Of a DNA stretch of 64,000 bases, positions 34,770 through 45,663 are shown in pieces. The stretch covers positions 109,755 to 173,754 of the forward strand of contig JAZAYU010000714.1 in assembly GCA_038501625.1 (NCBI GenBank), given 5' to 3'. Position 1 is the first letter of the stretch. Each line of letters begins with the position of its first letter. Under the pieces are notes generated by a model. That model was not told where the DNA came from, searched no databases, and was given only the letters and a program-made list of their open reading frames with translations. Origin of the DNA: Corbicula japonica. Lineage: Eukaryota > Mollusca > Bivalvia > Venerida > Cyrenidae. Position numbers and translations under genes: made by a program.

Positions 34770-36231
34770 GGGGGCCTACCAATATCCAGAGTTACCTCCC
34801 ATTGAGAGTGGCTTCCCTTGCTGATTGGGTAGTTCCGGTTTAGAAGCGGTAATAGAGCGTAGCATTAAAAGTGTAGATAAAAAGTTTCAAAGTGCTTTTG
34901 AAGTTAAACTGCATTGTCAAATTAACAAAAAAAGTGAAACAGTCATATAAGGAATAACCATCATCTTTGTAAAGTGATTTTAAATTAATTACTAAATGCA
35001 TCTTTACCTATTTACGTAACTGCACGTATCCTTTATGAAAATTTATTTATTGGCTGGCATCGAAATTTTAGCTTTTTAAAACGTTCACTTAAGTATTCAA
35101 CCAATCACCGTTATGTCATGCAAACAATGCTTATTAAGAAAAGGGCCTGGTGTTTTATGATCATGTTATGTAATCTTATTAGCAAGACTGGGTTTTACCA
35201 GCTGGAGGTGTGATAAAGGCCTTTTGAAGTTTAGTTGTAGATTTGTAAGAGGTCGAAAACGTTGCTTGTTGGGGGTAAAAGTGTTGTTTTAGGAAAGTGA
35301 CTTGAGATTAAATATTCTAACTAAACTGTTGTTTGAGACCCGAGACATTCATTATTTGATATTTGCAACTTAAAGCGCTCCGATCTGAATTTAATAAAAT
35401 AGCATTCGGGAAAGTTTTACCCAAACATCTATAAACTTTATTAAATTAATTAAAATTGATTGTAAAACTAAATGAAATAAAAAAATTGAAATAAAGAGAA
35501 AAACATGAAAACATTACGAAACCATGTTTGAATATATTCTAAATTGTATAAGAATAAGAAAGAAACTTTTTGAGAATAAATAGCAGTATACTGTATTGAA
35601 AAATATATTAATACGAACATGGCACAAATCTCTGAACCGAATGGTGTGAATTTAATTTGTAGGAAAAGGTTCAGTTATTAAAATAATCTTAGACTATTAA
35701 ATTCCTGGCCAAAAATGTTGCATGGACATGAAAGAACATGTATAAAAGTGAACGGGCGTTTCATTGGCGGAAGTCAAACTTTATTTTACATCATGTGTTA
35801 TAAATTGTACTAGTCTACCTTTTTTTCGTTAACGGTTTCTTACTTTTCTTTCCCTCAAATCTGCCATTTTTGAGCATAAGAAATGCGTATTTTTACTCTT
35901 TATTACCGAAGGGGTCAAACATAACATGGTTAAACACATACCTCGCAAACGTATAAAAATGGGTAAAAGAGAAAACTTAAATATTATGCGCTGCACTATA
36001 AAACTATCTATTTTTTCCATTAAATGATAATAATCAAACGTTTTTATGCATTATGCAGATCTCTGACCAACCAGACCCTATTAAAACGTATTTGAAAGGA
36101 CCACGGATGACTACTGCATGTCTGTTTTAATGTCAATCTCAGACCGGAACTACCCAGTGACAGGTGCACGTTACAATGGGAGGTAACTTAGGACAGAATA
36201 TTGAGATTACTATGTATATCGGTAGGACCCC
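34770..36231. mobile_element. 1.46-kb element with interrupted terminal inverted repeats
   Basis: GGGGGCCTACCAATATCC, AGTTACCTCCCATTG and GGGTAGTTCCGGT on the left recur inverted on the right as ACCGGAACTACCC, CAATGGGAGGTAACT and ATATCGGTAGGACCCC. The interior is AT-rich and non-coding. No target duplication was found. It lies in the intron between exons 3 and 4 of the unknown gene. Confidence 0.65.
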
Positions 36232-36341
36232 ATTTCTGATTAGAAGGATGTCTTTGTAGGACTCTCATGTATTACAATGTATAGTCTGTAGTCCTTGTTC
36301 AAGAGATTACTTTGTTACACGAGTGACTGATATTTCTTCAA

Positions 36342-36583
36342 TAACCCTTTCCTCCATATATATGGATTTTTACACATGTGCAACCAGTGTAGATCCAAAT
36401 CAGCTGGCACATTTGTGCCATCAGATCTGGATCTACAATGTTTGCCTCCTGGTCAAATAAAACATAATAAATTTAAAACAGAACAGTTTAGATCCTGATC
36501 AGACAGCACAGATGATGTGCCGACTGATATGGATCTAAACTGTTTGCCCATGCAATAAAAGCCTTATCTATGGTGTAAAGGGA
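36342..36583 (+). mobile_element. M1 MITE, full copy
   Basis: TAACCCTTTCCTCCATATA to GGTGTAAAGGGA, two modules; ends 15 bp from exon 3 of the unknown gene. Confidence 0.8.
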
Positions 36584-36597
36584 TACACATCACTTAC

Positions 36598-36690
36598 TGC
36601 CTTCTAACTGCCAATGAGGTTTCCTCCTCTGGAATGTCTCAGCAGCCTTTATTGTCAACTCTGGAAGAACCTGTAGCAGCAACTTAGGAT
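36598..36690 (-). CDS. Unknown 434-aa protein, exon 3
   Basis: A 93-nt exon between ATGTTTTCAG and GGCA|gtaagt, phase 1 in and out. It encodes PKLLLQVLPELTIKAAETFQ then RRKPHWQLEG, a helical, leucine-rich segment followed by a basic patch. It lies directly left of a palindromic MITE split by a 5.4-kb nested insertion (36881-42300), so the intron to exon 2 has grown by transposition. Confidence 0.85.
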
Positions 36691-36737
36691 CTGAAAACAT
36701 ATTTATTACTGGAATCTCATTTATATATACTTATTTT

Positions 36738-36880
36738 ATCACATAACAGTGTAGATCCTGATCAGCTGACACATCCGTGTCTATTGGTCAGAAATAACCT
36801 AAAGAATATAAAGCAAACAGTGTAGATCCTGATTAGACAGAATGAATGTGCTGGCTGATCTGGATCTACAGTCTTACTAA
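36738..36880 (+). mobile_element. M1 MITE, left part of a copy split by the hAT-like insertion
   Basis: Modules GTGTAGATCCTGATCAGCTG and CAGTGTAGATCCTGATTAGA. The sequence stops in GATCTACAGTCTTACTAA and resumes at 42301 (ACTTACCATGGGATTAGAGT, CATATTCCATGGAG). Confidence 0.78.
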
Positions 36881-37432
36881 CAGGGCTCTGCCTAGGCTAA
36901 AAATTTAGGGAGAAGTGAGTCGCGACGACTCGCATGCCGCTTTAAAGTATACAAGCATTTTGATTTAAACTGTACTGATATTCAAGTTAGTCATTTGCAG
37001 CAGCAGCAACTAAAACTTGTACACATTTAAAATAGCGTGGAGCAAGTTTGTTTTATAAAATTTTAATACTGATATAAACTGAATAGCATCATGTCATGAT
37101 AAACTACATTGTATAAACAAATCATATACTTGTTAAAAAACCTCTAGCTGATGCTGTTCAGTTCTATTCTTAATCAATTTCTGTATTCCTGAATTCTTTA
37201 ATTATTTGCGTAGATTTAATATATCTATAGGTTATCAAAATAAAATTTTTTATGCCTGATGTTGCAGGAGAATAGCCTAATAAGGTACATAGTTAATCTA
37301 GTTCAACACTTATCGTTATAGACCTCCTTATACATATATCGGTTATACATTTAAAAGAAAATATTTTGGAGGATGTTCGAAATAAAAAATTTAAATATTG
37401 CCTAAGAACAATTGCTGCGTTGATGTTTTAAC

Positions 37433-37803
37433 TGTAGCGTTATGCTACCGCAAGAAGAACACTAACAAAATGTAAGTGTGTGTCGGCCCAGGAGCCCTCG
37501 TCGTGTTCGCTTGGACGAGCTACTAAGACTGCCACACTGAAGAGCCTTGCTCGTCCAGTATATATATAGACCTGTACTGTTTACATAACTACCGTTATAA
37601 ACAAAGTTAACGATAATGTCTCTAGGGTTATATAATTATTGTAATAATAAATAGTCTGCAACCACAGCGATAACAGGCCGATACAGTGATTGTACTCGCT
37701 GACCCTATCCGCAGGCAGTGTCCAGTTCAAGCTTGACAAACTGACCCTCTGACAGGTTCATCAAGTACGATTTGATATCGCTGTAGTTGCTTATTATATT
37801 ACA
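37433..37803 (-). repeat. LTR (3' LTR of the minus-strand element)
   Basis: 371 bp, TGTAGCGTTATGCTACCGCA to TTGCTTATTATATTACA. Holds a TATATATATAG box and an 11-bp insertion relative to its partner. Confidence 0.92.
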
Positions 37804-38019
37804 ATATCTCCATTGTTTATATAAAAAAAATCGAAAAAAAAAGTTTGTTACCCACGACGTTAGGCTCCCTGGCGTTATTTATTTATTTATATATTTAGCA
37901 TAATAATGGTACTCAAGAAATAAAACATTTTACATAAGAAAAGCAACTGAAGCAATAGCAATAAAGTTGAGTTTCATACACAATATGCAAAATTTATATG
38001 GAAAAAGAAGTTTAAATGT

Positions 38020-38540
38020 AAATCGGCGGTTGACAAAATGAAAGTTTATGAGGAACACACTCAATATATTAATTGTTTCCAACGACGAATTGATGAAATG
38101 AAAGTTTATGAGGAACACACTCAATATATATATTGTTTCCAACGACGAATGGAATACTTTAAGCAATAATCATACACACAATATAATTATATATTTATTT
38201 GATTCCAACAACGAATAGAATGATGACGACGTTTTGAAATTGGGTCCACGACGATGGAATACTCAGTGAAATACTCATTATGAGAAAACACACACAATAT
38301 ATATTTGTTTTCCAACGAACAAATTGAGTTAAATACACACAATAAACGCACAATATATATGTTTCAAACAACGTATGCAATCCAACGACGAATGCGACGA
38401 TTTGAAATTGGGTCCAAGGAATATAAATATAATGATAATTGTGTCCAACGAAATTTGAAATGGACTGGAAGCCAACGACAATAAATGTATATTTGTTTCC
38501 AACGACGAATGCAACAATTTGAAATTGGAATCCAAGGTGG
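38020..38540. repeat. Internal repeats of the LTR element (CCAACGACGAATG motif)
   Basis: A 62-bp unit containing GAGGAACACACTCAATATAT is tandemly duplicated at 38030-38155. The motif TTTCCAACGACGAATG then recurs at least six times to 38515 with variable spacers. Confidence 0.75.
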
Positions 38541-39107
38541 CTTCTTCTCATCTAGTGGACAATGATTGTGATTTTAGACCACAACCAGGCCGCTAGGGTG
38601 ACCACACAATAAATGTTATAGTCCACACAATGAAATGTCAGTTATAGGAATAATTAAAATTTTTGTAAGCTCGCTACTTGCGCAAGACCATCCGAACATT
38701 GGTATAGTGATTAGTGATTCGTTTGTTGTTGACGTAAGCAGGGTTTCACGCGCTTGTGAACTGGAGGTGTGTTTTGTTCCTTGTCTTGCTAATGAAAATC
38801 TCCTCCACACAATGACAACACTTCACTGGCATTACTACCCATTTAATATACCCCCATTTAGTTATTAAATTTTGTGTAATTATAATAAATGTTTGTAATA
38901 AAATTTGCCCAATGAACTTGTGCTGCTAATTTAAAATATGAAACAACGAAAATGTTTAATGCGTGCGGAAAAATACAAATCATATGAAATGCAAAAATAT
39001 CCAATGCATTTACATGGTGCATGTAATAAAAACATTTAAGGATTATAATACATTCATTCTTATATTGAAAAACAAATCACAAACAACAATAAATAATAAA
39101 ACAAAAC

Positions 39108-39445
39108 TGACATGTGCGTACGGACGCACAACTTATAAATATGCAACAGCGATGTAGCCTAATCGCGGTTCAATAATACCACATATAAAAACGGAAACAT
39201 GTGCGTACAAGCACACAAAAATTATAATAAATGTCATTTTGATGGCGATGCACTCGCGACGCAAAATCAAAAAGAACATGTGCTGAGACTGCACAAATTA
39301 AATTACGACTTACATGACAGCTTCAACTGTCAACATCGTTAGCGCACTCGCGCCTGCATTAAAATTGATAACAACGATAGACTTCAGCGATAGACTCGCG
39401 ATAACATAATGGAATAATAAACATGTGCTACGACAGCACAACTTA
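39108..39445. repeat. Series of four short stem-loops in the LTR element
   Basis: ACATGTGC..GCACAA blocks near 39112, 39200, 39278 and 39421 each form a 5-7 bp stem with different loops (for example TGTGCGTacggACGCACA and GTGCTacgacAGCAC). Confidence 0.55.
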
Positions 39446-39973
39446 ATTTTCACGAATCATTTTAATTATCGACATTGTTAGAGCACTCGCGCCCAATGCC
39501 TAAACGTATCGTACACATGTACTTGTATAAGCCTAAAATGCTTCCCGCTGACATACGCAGCAACTAAATCACAATAATGACTTAATTTTAAAAAAGGCTC
39601 ACCGACCTCACCGCTGATAGACTCAGCAACAAAGTTGCAAAATAACGACTTAACACTTAAGTCAATTCATGCTGTTACGCATATATAACCGAAACGCTCT
39701 GACCCAAAATACAGGAAATTAAACATATTTAAACATCTCCAGATACACACGGAAATATATATATTCAACTAAATACATCGCATCTTATAACGATAAACAA
39801 CAGTATCTTACGGTTTTTCAGTTCATGTAAGCACAAACATGTTTGAACACTACCGATACGCTCGGAAAAAATAAACAAGATTAAACACAGCGCTAGTAAC
39901 GCCACACAATTACATCACATAATCAAGTTATAACATCTTGTAAAATATCAATAATACAACGCTTGTACTTAAA

Positions 39974-40423
39974 CTAAACGACTTTTATTTCCGAATATTT
40001 ATATTTATCTCCGACGTCAAAAATTTGTTTTCGTAGCTTGTTAATAAAATTAGTTAAGACATTTGAATCTGGCTTACTGGTGTGATAAGCTGGTTGGACT
40101 GTTTGCTTTGGATAGGTAAAAGAAGTAGTGTTATTTCTTATGTAGCGAACGCCAAGAAGAAGATTTCTTATGTAATCGTAGGTATTGGAGTCATTATCTC
40201 TTTTATCTTTATTAGATTGTGTAATGAATGTGTGTCTAATACTTGCTGGATCATGACTTGTCTTAATTTGTCGTTGTTTACCAATCGACTGCCTAGACTG
40301 CGCTGTTTGTGTATTGGATAGGCACAATGTTATACCATCCTTAACAGCATACCTGGTTGATTTGACAGGTGAACGTGAATGACCCTGAGGAAGCATTCTG
40401 TTATGGTGATTTGATATACACAA
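39974..40423 (-). CDS. Unrecognised basic protein of the LTR element
   Basis: 149 codons overlapping the end of the protease frame in another phase. It is rich in Lys, Arg, Asn, Thr and Ser, with NLLLGVRYIRNN and a C-terminal ..NFINKLRKQIFDVGDKYK, and no recognised domain. It could be the continuation of the polyprotein after a frameshift, or chance. Confidence 0.35.
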   Translation of the reverse strand: MCISNHHNRMLPQGHSRSPVKSTRYAVKDGITLCLSNTQTAQSRQSIGKQRQIKTSHDPASIRHTFITQSNKDKRDNDSNTYDYIRNLLLGVRYIRNNTTSFTYPKQTVQPAYHTSKPDSNVLTNFINKLRKQIFDVGDKYKYSEIKVV

Positions 40424-41130
40424 ATCATCGTCGAACTTATCTGTACCGAATCTAGCAACCCATAAGTGTCATTAATTAACCTGCCGATCGTGCAACCACG
40501 TCTCAGCTTGATATGTTTGTTGGATGTATTGGTAATGACCACTGGAATATTCTGAACTTGAAATCTGACAGATTTTGATTGCAATTGCACATGTTGTGTT
40601 TTTGAAATGAAACCAGTTTCCTGAGAGCAAATGTCATAACATTTATTTTTATTTAAAGCAGATCTTTCTTTTACTTTACACTGGATTGTATTAACAGAAA
40701 AAGGTTTTAAAATAACATTCTTTTTGCTTCGTAAAATTAAAGAAATTTGCCTATCATTTTGCATTGGTATTGTTTCATTCTTGATCATTAAACAATTTAT
40801 ATCGTAAAAAATCCTACAGCTATTGCTGTTTAAAAAATCCTTTCCTAAAATAACATTTTGCGAAATGTTAGAAACTACAACAAATTGGTGAAAAATTTTC
40901 AAGTTACATGTATTTAACTTTACTTCTACAGAAATAAAACCTAAAAAATTTACTTGTTTGTTGTCTACAGTTTTAAGTGATATATTGGTTTTAAACAATT
41001 TCGGTTTGGGTTTTAATTTCTCAAAAATCTTTTTATTTATTAAAGAAACAGAAGATCCTGAATCAATGAAAGATCTAACCGTTAAATTTCCAAAATTAAC
41101 TAAAAATGAATTTGGCACGTTGTCTAACAT
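40330..41130 (-). CDS. Retropepsin-like aspartic protease domain protein of the LTR element
   Basis: 266 codons. Residues about 10-110 form a retropepsin: FIDSGSSVSLI holds the catalytic Asp-Ser-Gly, and VILGKDFL matches the second hallmark block. The later stretch IPVVITNTSN..LRRGCTIGRL resembles the segment that precedes reverse transcriptase in Ty3/gypsy polyproteins, but the frame then stops. Retropepsins cut the polyproteins of LTR elements. Here no gag-like zinc knuckle or polymerase is present, so the substrate is unclear. The frame overlaps the next one (39974-40423) by 94 nt in a different phase, so a frameshift (natural or mutational) may link them. Confidence 0.75.
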   Translation of the reverse strand: MLDNVPNSFLVNFGNLTVRSFIDSGSSVSLINKKIFEKLKPKPKLFKTNISLKTVDNKQVNFLGFISVEVKLNTCNLKIFHQFVVVSNISQNVILGKDFLNSNSCRIFYDINCLMIKNETIPMQNDRQISLILRSKKNVILKPFSVNTIQCKVKERSALNKNKCYDICSQETGFISKTQHVQLQSKSVRFQVQNIPVVITNTSNKHIKLRRGCTIGRLINDTYGLLDSVQISSTMICVYQITITECFLRVIHVHLSNQPGMLLRMV

Positions 41131-41343
41131 TTTTATTCTTAAAAATAACCAAAAATAACCCCCTAAATAAAGAATCCTACATTTTTGAATTTTTAAAACC
41201 AGCTCTGTGTTATCATGTTAAGATTTGATTCAAAAGAGCAAAAGGAACTGACCTGTACCTCCATCGTCTCTTCCGCGACATCCATGCCGAATCCGATTTA
41301 CATTTCTAGTTTTCCCTCTGGTCCTCGGCATCACAAAGGCATT

Positions 41344-41703
41344 TGTAGCGTTATGCTACCGCAAGAAGAACACTAACAAAATGTAAGTCAGTGTCGGCCC
41401 AGGAGCCCTCGTCGTGGTTGCTCGGACGAGCTACTAAGACTGCCGCACTGAAGAGCCTTGCTCGTCCAGTATATATATAGACCTGTACTGTTTACATAAC
41501 TACCGTTATAAACAAAGTTAACGATAATGTCTCTAGGGTTATATAATTATTGTAATAATAAATAGTCTGCAACCACAGCGATAACAGGCCTGTACTCGCT
41601 GACCCTATCCGCAGGCAGTGTCCAGTTCAAGCTTGACAAACTGACCCTCTGACAGGTTCATCGAGTACGATTTGATATCGCTGTAGTTGCTTATTATATT
41701 ACA
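41344..41703 (-). repeat. LTR (5' LTR of the minus-strand element)
   Basis: 360 bp partner of the LTR at 37433, about 98% identical apart from the indel. A convincing tRNA primer site next to it was not identified. Confidence 0.92.
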
Positions 41704-42300
41704 TTAACAAAATTTTCTCGTCAGGACTTTTATTAACTGTGTCCTTGTATAAAATGGCAAAATGTAGTTTCTTTTTATTACCTCCCTTTATTTTATTGCA
41801 AGATTTTCAATTATTTATTAATGTAACTTTAATCAGCTAGCTGATAGCCTGAAACTGTGAAAGTTACAATCAACTTTTTACAGCTTTTCAGTTGTTTGCT
41901 TCTTTGTTAACTGAAAGACAAAGGACGACCTGTCAGACGACCGCTTAGACAAAAGAACGACTAGTTTTAACTGGTAATCCTTGTACAAACAATCAATTAT
42001 GAGACAAGAGGGAATCATGCTGATTGGGGTTAATTGGCAATTTGAACACTGACAGACTTGACAGTTTTGTTGATGCTGCCAGTGGACAAAAGTTAATTCA
42101 GCATATCGACGATTGGCGAATCACTGTGCGCGCTCGTATTTTTATTGGTCTAGAAGGCAGGCATTTCGTAAATCGGGTGGAGCGTAGAGAACAGATCGAA
42201 TGTCTTCGAACAAAATATTATTTTTATGATTTTTGTTAGGGCAAAGTTTGGAAAGTAAAGGCGACAATGTCGCCCGAATCGCCCAGTAGGCAGAGCCCTG

Positions 42301-42336
42301 ACTTACCATGGGATTAGAGTCATATTCCATGGAGTT
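42301..42336 (+). mobile_element. M1 MITE, right part of the split copy
   Basis: TTAGAGTCATATTCCATGGA matches the right end of the M1 copy at 31571 (GGAGTCATATCCCATGGAG). It shares CTTACYA with the left part as a target duplication. Confidence 0.7.
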
Positions 42337-42521
42337 TTTGGGTTTCATTTGAAATTCATGTTTTTCCTACAAAAGTCTTTAAGAATGTTTTCTTAAGTCA
42401 TTTTTAGTATTTTGAATCAAAGTAAAATTATATAAATGTGTGTAAACAGAAGGTTTGCAGTGTCTGAAGCAACATGGTGTATTATTTAAATACATTAGAT
42501 TTAGTTTGCAATTTCACATAC

Positions 42522-42627
42522 CAAAATGGATAGAACTCTTGTAATGTGTTTGAAACATGTTCATAACTCTTTCAATTTTCATGTTCAAGCGAGAATGTTG
42601 ATATAGCAGTAGTAAGCGGGGAGAGTT
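42522..42627 (-). CDS. Candidate alternative exon of the unknown gene
   Basis: A 106-nt open stretch on the minus strand sits between a strong acceptor (CCTTTCTTGTTCAG) and a strong donor (TTTTG|gtatgt). Only one frame is open, entering in phase 0 and leaving in phase 1; it reads from NSPRLLLLYQ to YKSSIHF, and its final G joins exon 3 as Asp. It cannot follow exon 2, because T+AA would make a stop. It can replace exon 2 between exon 1 and exon 3. Alternatively a small unseen exon of length 2 modulo 3 lies between the two. No RNA evidence is available. Confidence 0.5.
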
Positions 42628-42671
42628 CTGAACAAGAAAGGTGGTCCTAGACCACAATTCATTTATCTACT

Positions 42672-44757
42672 AGATGGGTGTTTAGCTGAACACTTGAGTC
42701 ACCCTCTGTTTCTGCCCTCTGGAACTTTGTCATAACAAGAGGGCCATGATGGCCCTTTATCGCTCACCTGAGTACAACAAAGTTATTTTTAGTAACAGTG
42801 ACCAAGATCCAGATGACCCATATTCGAACTCATCCGAGAAATCATTGGGACAAACATCCTGACCAAGTTTCATGACAATCGGAGCAAAAATGTGACTGCT
42901 AGAGTGTTAACAAGAAAATTCTATTTTTAGTAACAGTGACCTAGTTTTTGGACCCAGATGACCCATATTCGAACTTGTCCAAGAAATCATTGGGACAAAC
43001 ATCCTGACCATGTTTCATGACATTCGAGGCAAAAATGTGACCACTAGAGTATTAACAAGAAAATTCTATTTTTAGTAACAGTGACCTAGTTTTTGGACCC
43101 ATGTTCCAACTCGTCCAAGAAATCATTGGGACAAACATCCCTGACCAAGTTTCATGACAATCGGAGCAAAAATGTGATCGCTAGAGTGTTAACAAGAAAA
43201 TTCTATTTTTAGTAACAGTGACCTAGTTTTTGGACCCAGATGACCCATATTCGAACTCGTCCGAGAAAATCATTGGGACAAACATCCTGACCAAGTTTCA
43301 TGACAATCAGAGCAAAAATGTGACTGCTAGAGGGTTAACAAGAAAATTCTATTTTTAGTAACAGTGACCTAGTTTTTGGACCCAAATTACCCATTTTCGA
43401 ACTCGTCCGAGAAAGCATTGGGACAAACATTCTGACCAAGTTTCATTACAATCGGAGCAAAAATGTGACCGCTAGAGTTTTAACAAGAAAATTCTATTTT
43501 TAGTAACAGTGACCTAGTTTTTGGACCCAGATGACCCATATTCGAATTCGTCTGAGAAATCATTAAGGACAAACATCCATGACCAAGTTTCATGACAATC
43601 AGAGCAAAATTGTGACCGCTAGAGTGTTAACAAGATAATTCTATTTTTAGCAACAGTGACCTAGTTTTTGGACCTAGATGACACATATTCGAACTTGTCC
43701 GAGAAATCATTGGGACAAACATCCTGACCAAGTTTCATGACAATCGGAGTAAAAAGTGTGACCGCTAGAGTGTTAACAAGAAAATTCTATTTTATAGTAA
43801 CAGTGACCTAGCTTTTGGACCCAGTTGACCCATATTCGAACTCGTCCGAGAAATCATTGAGACAAACATTCTGACCAAGTTTCATGACAATCGGAGCAAA
43901 AATGTGACCGCTATTCGAGTTCGTTAATCATTAGATCCCGACCAATTCTATTTTTAGTAACAGTGACCTAGTTTTTGGACCCAGATGACACACATTCGAA
44001 CTCGTCCGAGAAATCATTAGGGACAAACACCCTGACCAAGTTTCATTGACAATCGGAGCAAAAATGTGACCGCTAGAGTGTTAACAAGAAAATTCTATTT
44101 TTAGTAACAGTGACCTAGTTTTTGGAACCAGATGACCCATGTTCAAATTCTTGTCCGAGAAATCTTTGGGACAAACATCCTGACCAAGTTTCATGACAAT
44201 CGGATCAAAAATGTGACCGCTAGAGTGTTAACAAGAAAATTCTATTTTTAGTAACAGTGACCTAGTTTTTGGACCCAGATGACCCATATTCGAACTCGTC
44301 CGAGAAATCATTGAGACAAACAAATCCTGACCAAGTTTCATGACAATTGGAGCAAAAATGTGACCGCTAGAGTGTTTAATTCGAACAGTAAGTTTTTGTG
44401 ACCCATATTCGACGAGATGACGACCAGACGGAGCGACCCCGGACATTCATCGATCCTAATAGCTCACCCTGAGCCAGCTCAGGTGAGCTAATGACGGAAA
44501 AAATCCAAGTACAAATAGATAAAAACCAATAAATATAAAACCAATAAATGTGACCTGGACATTAAGAATTTGGCATCATCATGACTATGTTGTCTTAAGC
44601 AATATAATTTGAAAGATTGATGAAAAATATTTAAAAAAGGCAAAATTATAGCTTAAGTTAAGTTTTTTTGACAGACAGACAGACAGCCCAATGGACAGAT
44701 GGACAAATAAAGCGATCCCTATGTATTGCCTTTCCTTGAAAGGTCTACACAATAATA
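42672..44757 (+). mobile_element. Element of the ATGGGTGTTCAG family, copy K3, interrupted by a hairpin-ended element
   Basis: The left part (42672-42734) starts CTAGATGGGTGTTTAGCTGA. The right part (44492-44757) resumes with the K2-like blocks AAGTACAAAT..., AATATAATTTGAAAG and a GACAGACAGACAGACAG tract. The 1.76-kb insert between them is element A4, so K3 is older than A4. Its end meets the start of element B1 (44758) directly. Confidence 0.65.
42735..44491 (+). mobile_element. Hairpin-ended element A4 with about 145-bp tandem core
   Basis: Left end ACAAGAGGGCCATGATGGCC and CGCTCACCTGAG as in A1, but the core differs: about ten units sharing TTTTTAGTAACAGTGACCTA and GACCAAGTTTCATGACAATC. 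The right end CTGAGCcaGCTCAG, GGTGAGCTAA follows a GACCAGACGGAGCGAC stretch. It interrupts element K3. Confidence 0.75.
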
Positions 44758-45289
44758 ACAAGAGCCAGTCGGAAACGACTGCAATCTCGGCTATTCGAAT
44801 AGTCTGAAATAAAGCACATGTCAAACTGGGCTTCAAAGGGGAGTGAGTCAAGAGTTTACCCACCCCACACAAAACAAAATATTGGCGTGAGTTTTGAAAG
44901 AAAAATGATTTCGGAGTGATAGGACAGGTTACAAGCGAACTGGTATCCCTACCACACCCACTAACAACAAAACACAATACATGTAGTTAGCTTTAAAACT
45001 TCAACTAAAAAAATGATTTTTTTGTAATTTTTCTGGAGGGAGGGGATACCCCAACTAGACACCTGACAAAATACCCTGTGTTAAAGGGTCTGACCGGAAC
45101 AGAAGTTTCTTGATCAGGATATAATGGTTAACAAGTGTGCTAAGTTTTAAAGCTGTAGCTATACTAGTTTTTAAGATATATTTAAAGTAGGTTGCACACA
45201 AACTAACCAAAGGGGCAGTGATGCCAACACCGACACCCACAACATAGTGAGTTCAATAGCTCGACAAATTCTTTGAATAGTCGAGCTAA
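44758..45289 (+). mobile_element. Hairpin-ended element B1 (short)
   Basis: Left end ACAAGAGCCAGTCGGAAACG with hairpin CAGTCGgaaaCGACTG, then CTCGGCTATTCGAA. Right end AATAGCTCGACAAATTC, then TTTGAATAGTCGAGCTAA. Only one core unit (TTAAGATATATTTAAAGTAG, GGTTGCACACAAACTAACCA). Same family as B2 and B3. Confidence 0.75.
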
Positions 45290-45383
45290 AAAGCAAAAGT
45301 GCTGAAGTGATGTACATGTATAAAGATGATGCTAGAGCCACCATTTCCATTGAAGTTATCACAGTATCTTGCAGGGCTCAATT

Positions 45384-45597
45384 TTAACCCTTTAATTCGT
45401 CGATACAGATTTTATTGCATGTTTGCTTCTAGGTCAGGAATGACTTAACGCATCAAAATGGGGAACAGTGTAGATCCTGATCACACATCATGGATGTGTC
45501 AGCTGATCAGGATCAAACATCATGGATGTGTCAGCTGATCTGGATCTACACCGTCTACCAGAGCAATAAAGCTTGTATCTATGGAGAAAAGCATTAA
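45384..45597 (+). mobile_element. M1 MITE with local duplication
   Basis: TTAACCCTTTAATTCGTC to GGAGAAAAGCATTAA. The first module is lost, and in the second CATCATGGATGTGTCAGCTG is duplicated in tandem. Confidence 0.78.
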
Positions 45598-45663
45598 CAG
45601 AATTTTACAAGTTACTAATCAAGTGGCATATATTTCTTTGTTATTTATAAAAATGATACTTAC

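Larger units (their letters stand above)
37433..41703 (-). mobile_element. Non-autonomous LTR retrotransposon with a retropepsin but no reverse transcriptase
   Basis: Two LTRs of 371 and 360 bp, starting TG and ending CA, lie in direct orientation with the 5-bp duplication TTAAC outside (37428-37432 and 41704-41708). They differ by about seven substitutions and one 11-bp indel, so insertion is fairly recent. The internal 3.54 kb, read on the minus strand, has an aspartic protease-type frame near its 5' side and then repeat-rich non-coding sequence. No reverse transcriptase, RNase H or integrase motifs were found. Confidence 0.9.
36881..42300. mobile_element. hAT-like element (TIR CAGGGCTCTGCCTA) containing an LTR retrotransposon
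   Basis: TIRs CAGGGCTCTGCCTA (36881) and TAGGCAGAGCCCTG (ends 42300) bound 5.4 kb, of which 4.27 kb is the LTR element. The flanks CTTACTA (36873-36879) and CTTACCA (42302-42308) look like a 7-8 bp target duplication. The interrupted sequence is an M1 MITE whose halves rejoin across the insertion. TIR sequence and duplication size suggest hAT; no transposase is visible in the remaining 1.1 kb. Confidence 0.7.

Noticed and set aside
37433..41703. Reading the LTR element on the plus strand
   Set aside because: AATAAA occurs in the plus-strand LTR, but the only recognisable protein (retropepsin) is on the minus strand, so that orientation is preferred.
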